Below are positions 10,693-22,321 of a DNA stretch of 64,000 nucleotides, in pieces; positions within the stretch are counted from its first letter, which is position 1, and every line of letters starts with the position of its first letter. Origin of the DNA: Ptychodera flava (taxonomy: Eukaryota > Hemichordata > Enteropneusta > Ptychoderidae); assembly GCF_041260155.1 (NCBI RefSeq), contig NC_091928.1, forward strand, positions 45,238,637 through 45,302,636, written 5' to 3'. Below the pieces are notes generated by a model. It searched no databases. It saw only the letters and a program-made list of their open reading frames with translations, and was not told the DNA's origin. The position numbers and the translations under genes are program-made.

Positions 10693-13600
10693 TCACGGCT
10701 TTGTCGTCACTGAGAAAGAAAAAAATAAAATATGTCATTAATGCAAATAAACATACATTTGCTTTCTATCTTTAAATGTTTAGCGTTTAAAGCCTTACCT
10801 CTTCCTTGTTTTACACCCGAAAAATGTTGTTGCACCCTTTCGCATATATTTTGCTCATTATTGCTGTCTTTCGCCTAGCAGAACGATATATTCATTGCTC
10901 TGATAAAGTGTGTGCGCGATACGTGATAGCCTAGCGAGTGTGTGAGAGCGAGTGCTTCACGAACTCTACAGCGTATGTGGAAAGGTCGCTGTCAGAACCA
11001 GATATGAACTGAAAATGCTCACGTGTTTCATTATATATTGCAGTTATGTGTAAATTTGAACCTTTGCCACATGTTTGCAACTTCATTGAAAGTATTATGA
11101 TCAACATAATGAAGAATAATCACCGCCGATTAATTCTAAAACGTCATGAAGTATACATATATGTAATTAGCTGAAATAAAAATATTAAAGTTCTTTGACT
11201 GCTGTCATTGTATCACCATTTTATATAGCAAGTGTAATTACCGTTGGCCAAGTCCTTCAAGCCATATATGCCGAGCTGTGAAAGCTCATTTGATATGCAA
11301 ATTATAAATTAGCTGACATGAAAATGTGAAATGACTTTCGATATTGTTTTAACCAGGTATAATCATCAATGTACTTAGCATATTTTGCCAACTTTGATCA
11401 AGTCAATCCCAGTATATATCCCTAATAAGCAAAGTTCATTAAATATGTAAATTGGGAATTGACTTAAGTAAAATGCTTAATGATTGTCAATAATGTTGTA
11501 TCATGGTATCTGCAATATATGTAGCAAGTTTTGTCAACTTTGGTCAAGTCAATTCAGATATATATCTCTAATTAGGAAAGTTCATTAAATATGCAAATTA
11601 GGAATTGGCTGAAGAGAAAATGCTTAATGACTTTCAATAATATTGTATTATGGTGTCTTTAATGTACATAGCAAGTTTCATCAATTTTGATCAAGTAAAT
11701 TCAGATAAATATCCCTAATTATGAAAACTCATTTAATATGCAAATTAGGAATTGGCTGAAGTAAAAATGTCTTTTGACTTTCGATAATTTTATATCACAG
11801 TATCTTTGATGTGTATAGCAAGTTCCAACAACTACAATCAAGTTAATTCAGATATATCCCTAATTGGGAAAGTTCATTAAATATGCAAATTCGGAATTGG
11901 CTGAAGTAAAAATGCTTAAAGACTTTCAAAAATGTTGTATCATAGTAGCTCCAAATACATGTAGCACGTTTCATTAACGTCGGTCCAGTCAATTCAAATA
12001 TATATCCCTAATTAGCAAAGTTCATTTAATGTGCAAATTAGGAATTGGCTAAAGTTAAAACGCTTAATGACTTTCAATAATGTTAAATAATAGTATCTTT
12101 AATATACATACCAAGTAAGGTCAATTTTGATCGAGTCAAATCAGACATATATCCCTAATTAGGAAAGTTCATTAAATATGCAAATTAGCAACTATCTTTC
12201 ATGTAACCCCTTAATGGTTCCTACTGCTGATATATCTTGGTGTGATCAACATTTGTAGCAAATCTAATCAAATTTTGTGTAGTCGTTTTTAGTGTATATC
12301 AGTTTTTTCTAAAATCATTAATTATGCAAATGAGTAAAAAGTATGCAAGCCACAACCACCAAAAACTAATCACTTCTTGCCATTTGCTAACTGAATATAT
12401 GTACTAGATTTGATTCTGATGTGACTAGCCGTTTTTGAGATATCGGACCAACAGACAGACAGATAGACAGACAGACACACGAACACACGGACACACGGAC
12501 ATCGCTGCGACATATTCTCACGTGTGTAAACACGTGAGCAAAAAATTCTAGCAACTTAACTCGGTCATTAAAGCATTCTTTTTTAAGGGAGGGGTTGGCC
12601 GAGCAGTTTGACTGTGATTTCTACGCTAGGTGACTGAGTGCCGTACGTTGTGAGTTCAAAAAACTGAAGAAAAAGACGCCTCTAAATGAAGGGAAAATTA
12701 ATTTTGATAATAAGGCCCTAGCCATTTAGCATCATCAAGTCAGCGTTCAATAAGTGTTTTCTTTAAAGTACAGTACAGGTGAATGGTATGATAAAGTACA
12801 GGCATTAAAGGACAATGCAAATATTACATTTTCTGCAAAGTTTGATGAGAATAGAGGGGACAGTGTAATGTTCGAGAAAGTTTCCTTTTTGTGTAAAACA
12901 CAATCAACAAGGGAACAGTGACTATTACAAAAGGGGTAAAATTCGTTGCTGTAAGTGTGCAGTTTTCTATTCAAAGTATCGCTTATATAAAAAATAATAC
13001 TTTAATCTATTTAATATCACTTAAGCCCTTCATTGCCATGATCTGGCCCAAATTCATTGTTATCAATGGACAACTTTGCATGAAATTGTGGCATAGTGAA
13101 CCTATACATACCTAATTTCATGTAAAGACCCAGGCTGAATTGCATTTGTAATAAAGCAGATTAATATTCCAAGGAATTTACATATCACAAGAGGATTGTA
13201 CTTACAGACAATAATCATGACAATGATAAGAACGGTAACTGATCCCAGCAATACTATGCAACGCATCTGAATTGAAAAGAAATTAATAATCAAACAAAGT
13301 TAAATTATATGATACAATCCCCAATTTACCCAATCCAAATAGTACATTTAAGTAATAATCAAAATGGGTATCAAAAGCAATTCCTATATGAAAAATATCA
13401 AGACAGCATATTTATCAAGCATAAAAATTAACACGAAAAGGGATAAAAAGCAATTTTAGCATTTCTGACGATTTATTCATCTGAAGCATATAAACAAAGG
13501 AATTGTTAAGGTAAGGCTTTGTACTTATATTGTAAATTGGAGATTTTTTATTTTAGATTTAAAATGCACGTTACGATAGTTTCGCTACATTCGGTGGAAT

Positions 13601-16600
13601 GATACAAATTTTTTATAACAGATCTTATCGACGGTAGAATTGAAGTACGTCGAAAGCACATTATAGCTACATTCAATGGAGAAATCATGCACATTTTCTT
13701 GAAGTTTCTACCCCTTCCACACTGTGAAGTTAAAGCGTATTCACCCTTACATTCCTTTTACAATACAGTGATAATAGAAATAATGCAAATTTAAGCAACT
13801 ATATATCTTCGTCACAACTAGTTCCAAATTTTGCATTTTCATAGGAAAATGCCGATAAATTACCGTAAAAGAAACTCGCAATGCAATTCAAATTATATTG
13901 AACATTTTCAGATTTAACAAAAAGTGTCAATTGCATGTGAGTGTATGCTTCAGAATAACCAGCAAAACCCTACTTCTTTTGAAAGTATTAAGAAGTTCTT
14001 GCCAAGAAAAGTATATAGTGTCTTAGCAATAGCGATGAAACAAAGTGTTACACTATTAACTTTGTTCACAAAATAAATAATAAAGCCCAGTGAAGTTGAC
14101 TGAAATTCACAAGGATAAGAGAGGATTTGCTTCATCTAACAAGATAAGTATTGAACAAAAACAAACAGCGCGGGCGAGCAGAAAGACGTTGGCAGAAAAC
14201 CTGACAGATAATCCACAAACAAACGCGTAACCAGACGAAGAAAGCTGTTACAAAACTAGTTCTTTCAGCAAAACCCTCTTATTTCTGTCATAAGGTCAGT
14301 GAGAGTCAAATATTAAAGCAAATGTTCGGCATCATGCATAAATTACTGGGATTTAAGAAGGCCTCGCCACCAACATTTGTCCACGCAGTAAAACTTGCAC
14401 TGCGTTTTCTAGACGTTTTTTTGTACAAAAGTTGAGACAGTCAAAGCCAGTCTGGATTGTTAAATGTCTCCCAGTCTTTGAGCTCAGTTCGTGGCTTTTG
14501 AGGCATGCCTGACTTTAATCCTATAAACGATGATATTGTGAAGAATACTATTCCAAGATCCACATGAAAGACGCGCCATGGAATTTGTTGATAGGATCCT
14601 TAGAATCATATTACTATACATCAAACAGAAATCATTCCCTTGCATCTGGCACATTCCCTTCTATCTTTAAAACAGCTCTTGTCAAACTACTGCTGAAAAA
14701 CCATTTCTTGACCAAAATCAAGTCAAGATCTACACCGCCCTGTTTCAAACCTGCTTTTTGTATCTAAAATATTTGAAAGAAAATTATACCACAATTAAGT
14801 GTTCGTCTCACTCTAAACTAAACAGCCTTTTTGAACCCTTTTCACTCCGCATACAAACCACAACAAACAGACCAAAGCACTGAAACTGCTCTGTTTTAAT
14901 ATTACTGTTCACGATCTCCCGAATAACTAGCGAGAGGCCGTCGGGATACAGAAACAGTGTAGAGGCTCAAGGTTTCAAAGTTAACACCGTCGTTCACGGA
15001 AGGACTTGCCGCCATCGAACCATATTTCTACCTTCGTGCTGGGCTGCATCCATCTTGCACTACGTTCTTCCGCACTTTGTTATTTTTTTCAAACTACAGC
15101 TTCCACAGCTTGCTCTGTACACCAAGATTCTCCATCATGTATAACTGTTCACCGTCTCCTTTTTGGGAATAGCTAGCGAGGGGACGTCGGGATACAGAAA
15201 CAGTTTAGACGCTCAAACTGACTAAACCCGGAGTTCGATTCAACCACGGTACAAAAAAACATGTGCACAGATGCGCATATGAATTAGTGTATTTCCATTC
15301 GCGTTTGCCACGTGCGTTTGTTCGTACAGGCATCACGTGATCCCTTGAGCGTACTGAGTGTGTAAATATTGCACGACCTTTTATTCAGGAGTAGGGCCAT
15401 TCTGAACCTGATTACTGACCTTTATGCAGAATTAATGTCAAAGTGAATGACCTCTGTAACAGTAAATCGTCAGCGACATTCTGACCTCCTTGGATTCTGG
15501 TAAAATTACCATTCTCATACTCTCAGACTTATCTACTGCATTCGATACTTTCGATCACGACATCCTTTTCCAGCACTTGAACACACTTTTTGAATTTTTT
15601 GTACTGATCTATTCTGGTTTCAATCTTACCTCTCTGGCATTACTCGATTTGTAAGTAATAATGGCATACGATCTACTTCACCATGTATCTCTATCCCGTA
15701 TTAGTTTTGTACACTGAACCTCCGTTCAAACTTCAAAGAAAGTAACATTATGGTTCCTACAGACAAAATGGACACTTTGAGATTGTTTTTCTCACTTGAA
15801 GAAGTCCCAAATCCCAATAACGTATAAATTTTGTGAAAGCCCTGATATTGGGAAATCCGACCGTCCACAGAGCACAGTCATTATTTGCATAATCGTCACG
15901 TGACAGGCGTTTTGCTTGAACCTGGCAAAATTGATTTTACCTCCCTTTCACGAACATGCTGCAAAATTGAACTTTGTGCATTGACAAGTCTTGGTAATAT
16001 CCTTTTAATACGTGTCTGTGTTTTTGTCTGCAGTCTCCATTCAAATTATAAAGCGCGACAATTTCCATTCCTTGAAAGCACCTCAGTCTAACACCTTCAA
16101 TGGTCCATAACAAACAAAAAAACACAAAAAACAAAGGCATCCCAATATCAGGGCTTTCAGAAAATATATACTTTATTAGGGTTTAGGAGTTCTTCAAGTG
16201 AGAAAAAAATATATATCTGAAAGTGTCTATTTTGTATATAGGATCCTTAACTCACCACTCTTTTACCGATGGCAATCAGTGGTACAAGGGGTCTATAATC
16301 ACAGCTGAATCTGTGCAAACTTTACCACTGAAAACAAGCAGTAGATGACATCTGATAAACTCCAGTTGAATGACAGTTAAATGGAAGCTATACTGATATA
16401 ATCAGCCAGACAATCTGAGAAATCATCTTTCACTCCATCAATACATCTGCGATTCTGATATAATGTTTGCCTCCAGTATAAAAAACCTAGGGTCACACTC
16501 AATTCTAACTTGAATATGTCTGAACACGAGCAGTATATTTGCAAACCTGCATACATTCAAATTAGAAAGACTAGGTCAGTCTATTCGTCACTCTTCTCTC

Positions 16601-17457
16601 CGCAAGCTACTCAAACCCTTGTTCCCTGCATTTGTTCTGTCTCTCTTGGACTGTTGTAACTGCCTGCTTTCTGGTTGCTCGATGAAACAGCTTCTGGACA
16701 AGTTGTGAAGAGTGTGAAATGCTGCCGGTTGCCTCATATGTAAACCTAAAATTGCAATCATGTCCAACCCCAGGCCCTCTTGCAAAAACTTCACTGGCCG
16801 CCTATTAGTTCTCGCATTAACTACGAAGTCTTATTCATTGCTTCGCTTCGATAAAGTTTGTGCGATTGTGAGCGTACGAGTGTGAGTGCTTCACGACCTC
16901 TTCAGCATGTGGAGGGGTCGCAGTCAGAAACATGTAACGTTTTAGTTCGGTTATTGAACCAATCTTTTTGAGATTGGGGTTTTGGCCGGGCGGTTTTTTC
17001 TGTGGCTGCTACGCTAGGCGACTGGATGCCGTACATTGTGAGTTCGAATCCGAAGGAAACCACCATGTTTTAACTACTTGCTTAAATTCAGTCGTGTGCA
17101 GAGGACCGCAATATCTCTCTGAGCTTCTACACTCGTCTCCAATAAGACAACTCCGCTCTTCCTCAAATTCTCGTCTTTTTTGTATTCTATGAATTTAAAC
17201 AAATACATTTGGCGAGAGATCTTTCTCATCAATTGGCCCTACATTATGGAAAAAAAACTGACCTCTCACCGTCGTCTCTCAAAGTCTACCATTTCCTTCC
17301 CCGTTCCCTCATGTTTCTCTTTAAACAATAGTTTTAGCCTTTTTATTCGCCAAGCCTGCAGTGGCAGTGTTTCAACATTCCTCTTACATAGCGTACTTTG
17401 TCATTTTTGCGCTCCGAGCTCTGTTATCAGAGATTAGGTCCATTACAAGTGTAATTC

Positions 17458-17548
<91 letters not shown>

Positions 17549-20500
17549 AAACCTTCTGATGGTTATTGTTACCTTGCACGTTTTAGTTTTCTTCGTGCTC
17601 TTCCTCTTCACGTTTTTAAATTGTTCGGCATAAGCTTCAAGGCATTCTGATTTGAAGAAATGATGTTAATGATGTAAATATGGAAAGGGAGTACATTCGA
17701 AGAATATGTTTATATTTCCTATGCACATAGCTATAGTAATATTTTATTTACACACGTCATCCAATGGTAGGGATGAAAAGGGTTACAACAACTCAGAAAA
17801 AATTACAATATCTCAGAAATCATAATGAAAATACAAAGAACAAGTCATCGTTGATGACACAGTCCCCACTTGTTAATGGGTACTTTGCTTACAGGTCGTC
17901 AGAGAGGATAGAGTCCTCTTCATTAGGTCTGTGATAAAAATACTTTTGAATAAATTCGCTTGATACATGTCTGAGCTGTACATGTAGTTCAGGACATGAA
18001 AAAATCGTAATAAAATGGCCACATGGCGGCCTTATTGGATCGTATCACAAAACAAATCAATGTGCATATGTATGACATAGGTCAATGTCCTTGTACCAAC
18101 TTTGAATAAAATCTGTTGAAACATGCCTGAGTAATGGCTCCGTACATGAAAAAATTGTAATAAAATGGCCGCCTAGCAGCCATATTGGATTGTATCACAA
18201 AACAAATTGACATGCATATGTATGACATAGGGCAATGTCCTTGTACCAGCTTGAATAAAATCGGTTGAGATATGCCCGAGTTATGGCTCTGTACACGAAA
18301 AAAATTGAAAAAAAATGGCTGTAAGGCAGCCATATTGGAGTGCATCACAAACAAATTGGTGTGCATATTTATGTCATCGGTATATGTCCTTGTACCAACT
18401 TTGAATAAAATCGGTTGAAACATGCCTGAGTAATGGCTCTATACATGAAAAAATCGTAATAAAATGGCCACACGACAGCCATATTGGATCGTACCACAAA
18501 ACAAATTGACATGCATCTGTATGACATATGAAGTAATCCTTGTGACAAGTTTGAATGAAATCGCTCCAGGCATCTCTGAGATGTCTGCGTGAACAGACGC
18601 ACGCACGCAAGCACACACGGACATGACCTATAAGTCCCCCGGATGGTGTCTGTGGGGACTAAAACCATCTGCACAAAGTTTCATCAAATTTGGTACAGTT
18701 GTACCAGAAACAGCGCTCTAATCTTGACTTATGCAAATTAAACCTAATATGCATGCCATACCAATATAAATAGACCTGCATGTGAATGCCATAGTGTAGT
18801 ATCCTTGTACAAGTTTAAAAAGAATTGGCACAGGAATATCTCAGATATCTGCATTCATGAGCCCCTATGCATGGACACAGCATTAATATTAATTTCATCC
18901 TGGAACCCTGTGGATCATACCTGGGACCCTTGTGGATGGATATCAAATGCAGGAAAGAAAACGGCCGTCACACAGCCATTTATGATCAAATCGTTACAAA
19001 AATCGGCGAGCATATATATGTGATAGGGATTAATATAGGTACAAACTTTCAATGCAATCGCGCCCGGCATCTCTGAGAAATTTACGTGAACGAACGCACA
19101 GTCGTATGGAAACAAAATGGCCGCCACGCAGCCATTTTAGACCAGATCAAACTAAAAATCAATGTGCATATGTATAACATATAGAGTAATCTATGTACCA
19201 AGTTTGAATGGAATCGCTCTTAGAATCACTGAGAAATTTGCGTGAACATACGCACCGTCATCAAATACAGGAAACAAAATGGCTGCCAGACGGCCATTTT
19301 GAATCGGATCGTAAAACAAATCGACGTGCATATGTATGGCATAGATGATAATCCTTGTACCAAGTTTGAATCAAATCGCTACAGGCGTCTCTGAGATATC
19401 TGCGTGAACGGACGGACGGACGCACGCACGCACAGACGCACGCACGCACAGACGCACGCACGGACATGACCAAACCTATAAGTCCCCCCGGACGGTGTCC
19501 GTGGGGACTAAAAAAGTCTTAATGATCACACTACTTAAAAACCGCCAAAAGGAGATAAAGAATACAGTCAGTGACCATTATTATAATGTTGTTGTCATAA
19601 CTCCATACATGATGACATACATTTTGCCAAATGGATTCCAAGACATTTGAACTTTTTCCCCATGAACTTGACATTAGCACACATTCGTGTCATTTGACTT
19701 CGTCTCGTGTCTGACGCAGCACAAATGACACTCATGCTGATACGACACAGGAACAGGCGATATTGAGTAATAACCTCTAATTATTATTCAATTTCATAAT
19801 TTCGATAAAAATCACAAGTTTGTTCATACACGCGTGTCTTGCTTTGGAATCCAGTTTCAGTTATAAGACGGTGATTACTTACTATAAATTTTGTCAGACA
19901 AGAACATAGGTTGACGTTTAATTATTTATTTCAGTGATATAATTTTCAAATCCGATACGTATCTTACATACATATGTCCTCAGCTTATGTTCGTTTTACA
20001 TTTGGTTTGCTACACTATCATCATTTGTTTCATGCTCTAACTTTACACAGAACTCCTCTTTTAGTTTATCATATAATAATAATGAGGGCACATCATTCTG
20101 TGTCACCCCAGGAATTTAGAGAAAACTGTGCACTAGAAGTGTAAATAAAGTATTTCATGTAGCTTACAAAATCTGAACTGCAAATTAGTCTCCAAACTTT
20201 AGACTAAAGAGAGTAAATAGTACATGTTGTTTGAGAGTTGAATAAAATACACTTGTTTACAAAATGAGAAGAGAACAAAATACTAAAATACGTGCTCCTA
20301 ACCAGGTAGAATTTAATTTTCTGTCAGTTTTTAATATTAAAGTTTCTACTAACAAATACTTTCATTACTGAAAACGTATAATTACGCCAATAAGTACTGT
20401 ATAGAATGCACGAGGTTCGACAAACTTTTGTCCAGAGTGTCTTTTTTGTTTGTTTGTTTGTTTGTTTGTTATCGAACAGAAACAATGTTGAGTACAAAAG

Positions 20501-20888
20501 AGAATCTGATAATATATATTAATTGATATTCTTTGACCAGACTGATTTAGATGAAAGCATGCTTTGTGAATTTTGATGAACTTGCAAAAGAAAGAAACTT
20601 TCTCAAATTATTCCATTTTCGTTTGTAGGTCATCCGTCCATTACTGATGATTGCGTGAATATCGAAGCCTACAAAGAGAATCAACAAAATATTATTTTGT
20701 GAAATATTATTAACTGGCAAGTTCTTAATTTGATTGCATTGTTCTTACCTGATCTGTCGGCAAGATTAGCCAGATTTTCTTCTTCGTCAATGATTCTCTC
20801 GACATGAGTTCTTAGCATGTCATATTGGGCCTTATCAACTAAATCCTGGTCTAGGATGTCGGAGGACTCTGTCGATATACTTCTTGCC
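10693..20888 (-). CDS. VAMP8-like R-SNARE gene B (4 exons, first coding exon not found)
   Basis: Paralogue of gene A. Exons: SNARE motif 20888-20749 (140 bp, 46 codons), linker 17646-17573 (74 bp), transmembrane 13266-13206 (61 bp), tail plus stop 709-693 of the 10.7-kb region (10709-10693). Intron phases are 1, 0, 1. SNARE core reads MLRTHVERIIDEEENLANL, five residues shorter near its start than A. The linker holds QFKNVKRKSTKKTKTCK, the anchor MRCIVLLGSVTVLIIVMI, and the end is LTTKP. From the SNARE exon it gives about 96 residues. Glutamate stands where VAMPs have the zero-layer arginine, as in A, so the change came before the segment duplicated or was selected twice. Length differences from A are whole codons in every exon, which argues against simple decay. 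Its introns have swollen with LINE, SINE and tandem-core insertions. Confidence 0.7.
11012..12545. mobile_element. Non-autonomous tandem-core element (Helentron/pearl-like)
   Basis: Begins near GCTCACGTGTTT and ends AAACACGTGAGC, so the ends are inverted. The core is about seven units of roughly 150 bp (each with CCCTAATTAGGAAAGTTCAT and ATATGCAAATTAGGAATTGG variants). It is followed by an ACAG/ACAC-rich microsatellite (about 12452-12502) and a terminal hairpin. This left arm, tandem core, microsatellite, right arm layout is known for pearl elements and Helentron-associated non-autonomous elements. Copy 1 of the segment lacks it (empty place near 680-700), which gives rough ends. The family name is inference. 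Confidence 0.65.
12585..12665 (+). repeat. tRNA-derived SINE-like piece, copy 2
   Basis: TTGGCCGAGCAGTTTG (A box) and TGTGAGTTCAAA (decayed B box) resemble tRNA-Leu/Ser. It is orthologous to 715-800 in the other segment copy. Confidence 0.5.
13290..14500. other. Intron of gene B without recognised features
   Basis: AT-rich sequence between the transmembrane exon of gene B and the LINE complex. It has no counterpart in the much shorter intron of gene A, so it is probably inserted DNA. I see no coding motif or clear terminal repeat. Confidence 0.5.
15763..16241. mobile_element. MITE with about 95-bp inverted ends inside the LINE
   Basis: The left end (AAAATGGACACTTTGAG, then CTCACTTGAAGAAGTCCC, then GCCCTGATATTGGGA) is repeated inverted at the right end, with some 75-80% agreement by eye. 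The 290-bp middle has no recognisable coding capacity. Confidence 0.7.
16848..17062 (+). mobile_element. SINE-bearing insertion, copy 3
   Basis: Matches 545-800 and 10890-12665 of the segment copies (GATAAAGTTTGTGCGAT, GTGAGTGCTTCACGA, GGGTCGCAGTCAGAAA) and ends with the clearest tRNA-like part: TTGGCCGGGCGGTTT and GTGAGTTCGAATCC. It splits the L2-like LINE, whose reading resumes near 17075. Confidence 0.6.
17456..17548. repeat. (TAG)n microsatellite
   Basis: About 31 uninterrupted triplets just downstream of the linker exon of gene B on its coding strand. The homologous place in gene A has only a few. Confidence 0.97.
17865..19512. mobile_element. Two linked tandem-core elements (Helentron/pearl-like, second family)
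   Basis: Left end contains GTCCCCAC; the right end GTGGGGACTAAAA occurs twice, near 18660 and 19508, so two elements, or one with an internal right end, sit in tandem. The core is about four to six units of roughly 150 bp (ATGAAAAAATCGTAATAAAA, GGCCGCCACGCAGCCAT variants). Each right arm has a microsatellite rich in ACGC/ACGG followed by GGACGGTGTCCGTGGGGAC, which folds on itself. It fills an intron of gene B and is absent from gene A near 1650. Frames here are shadows of the repeat. Confidence 0.65.
20430..20470. repeat. (TGTT)n microsatellite
   Basis: TTTG/TGTT units in an intron of gene B, shared with 2205-2231 in gene A. Confidence 0.9.
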
Positions 20889-20959
20889 CTGGAAACATGG
20901 TGTAATGTATAGCACATAAATTATCAAAATGGAACGACTGAGAGACGATTTTTCACTTA

Positions 20960-21985
20960 AGTAAGGTAAGTTCAGTAGGCAAGATATTTAATTTTTACTA
21001 CATTGATACAACTTTGGTTGCTGACAACTTTCATAAACATATTATGTAATACAAATGCATAACACACATAAAATGTCTTTTAAAACGGGGGGGGGGGGTG
21101 ACAAATCATAATATGTAAGACGGTGGGAGAAAAATGTTCTACATTATCAAAAAGAGCTCCTTCCAACGCCTGCAAATTTGCAGTGAGCTATATAAAAGGT
21201 GTTGCAGTTCTGCAATATGACATCAAAAGAGGGCAAGATAAACAGTATAATTCAAAGTAAATAAACAATTTATCAGGTCTTAGGAACAAATAGAAAATGG
21301 CAACAACATTATGATCAGCTTGGACCACTGTTCAGTGATGGTACATGGGGTCTGGAATGGGTAAGCATAGCCTGCCAGCGTGAGCCATCCGTCAAGATTG
21401 CCCCATAGTATGATCAGTTAAGGCTACCAAATTACTGTTATGGGTGAGTCAAGGCCAGGTACACTGTCACAAATATCACTTGAGAGACGGAAATGTCATC
21501 TGTCGATACAACATCTCTTTATCTATCATAGAACTTTTTAAATTATTTCACTCATCTATTTTCCGAGAATCCCTTTGTCACCTAGATGTTTGGTTTTCTT
21601 GTGCAAGAGCGGCTTCCCTTATTTCACCTCGGATGACCTATTTCAATGTTTGCCAGTAGCTAGAACATTTGACTTTTATATCTCTTTCAACAATAACACA
21701 AATGACTGACAGCATACAAATAATTGCGGTGTTGATAAGCTACTAGTAAGTGTTGGGTACTCCATCACGTATTAGCTAAGAAATTGCAGCTGATACAGGA
21801 ATACAAGGGCCGTAGCCTGATCAAATTGCCAAGGGGGCAAAACCTAGCTTAGCTAGGATTTGGATGGCTTATATAAATCTGCATATTTTTCGTGCTATTT
21901 TCATTAATTATCAAACAACACTGAATGTAGCAATTATTATGTCTACGCATCCGCTAAATGTACATCATGGTCATTGCGAAAACTA
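20960..21985. other. Single-unit counterpart of the copy 1 tandem duplication
   Basis: Matches 3030-5290 once. It lacks the foldback MITE: GGGTCTGGAAT near 21350 runs directly into sequence matching the far side of the insertion. A G9 run sits near 21090. No coding exon recognised. Confidence 0.7.
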
Positions 21986-22009
21986 AGCTATGACAATGAA
22001 TGATATAGT

Positions 22010-22010
22010 T

Positions 22011-22088
<78 letters not shown>

Positions 22089-22148
22089 ATATATGTGTGC
22101 GTGAGAGAGAGAGAGAGAGAGAGAAAGATATATATATATATAATATAT

Positions 22149-22229
<81 letters not shown>

Positions 22230-22230
22230 C

Positions 22231-22316
<86 letters not shown>
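22010..22316. repeat. Compound (TA)n / (GA)n microsatellite
   Basis: Two blocks of (TA)n, each followed by GTGTGCGTGA and (GA)n; the second (GA) run is about 80 bp. The repeated block order suggests one unit was duplicated and then expanded. Copy 1 has almost nothing here (near 5690). Long frames of YI and RE repeats are artefacts of this array. Confidence 0.97.

Positions 22317-22319
<3 letters not shown>

Positions 22320-22321
<2 letters not shown>

Larger units (their letters stand above)
14500..17450 (+). mobile_element. Decayed L2/CR1-type LINE with nested insertions
   Basis: Plus-strand pieces of one reverse transcriptase appear in order: SGTFPSIFKTALVKLLLK (about 14645), STAFDTFDHDILFQHLNTLF (about 15533), the thumb-like VLSLLDCCNCLLSGC (about 16640) and the C-terminal GPQYLSELLHSSPIRQLRSS (about 17105). 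Stops and shifts are frequent, so it is long dead. Inside it lie a repeated 90-bp motif (about 14899-14985 and 15138-15225, sharing GTCGGGATACAGAAACAGT), a long-TIR MITE (15763-16241) and a SINE-bearing piece (16848-17062). It occupies an intron of gene B and is absent from gene A. Confidence 0.75.

Noticed and set aside
16981-17060. A functional tRNA gene
   Set aside because: Only promoter-box-like motifs remain; acceptor and anticodon arms do not pair, and three copies behave like a SINE.
18082-19473. Several overlapping minus-strand frames of 60 to 113 codons with repeated motifs
   Set aside because: They are produced by the 150-bp core units and ACGC microsatellites of the tandem-core elements; each repeat unit yields the same pseudo-peptide.
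17865-19512. CRISPR-like spaced repeats
   Set aside because: Repeat units are long, contiguous and diverged, in an animal genome; there are no short repeats with unique spacers and no cas genes.
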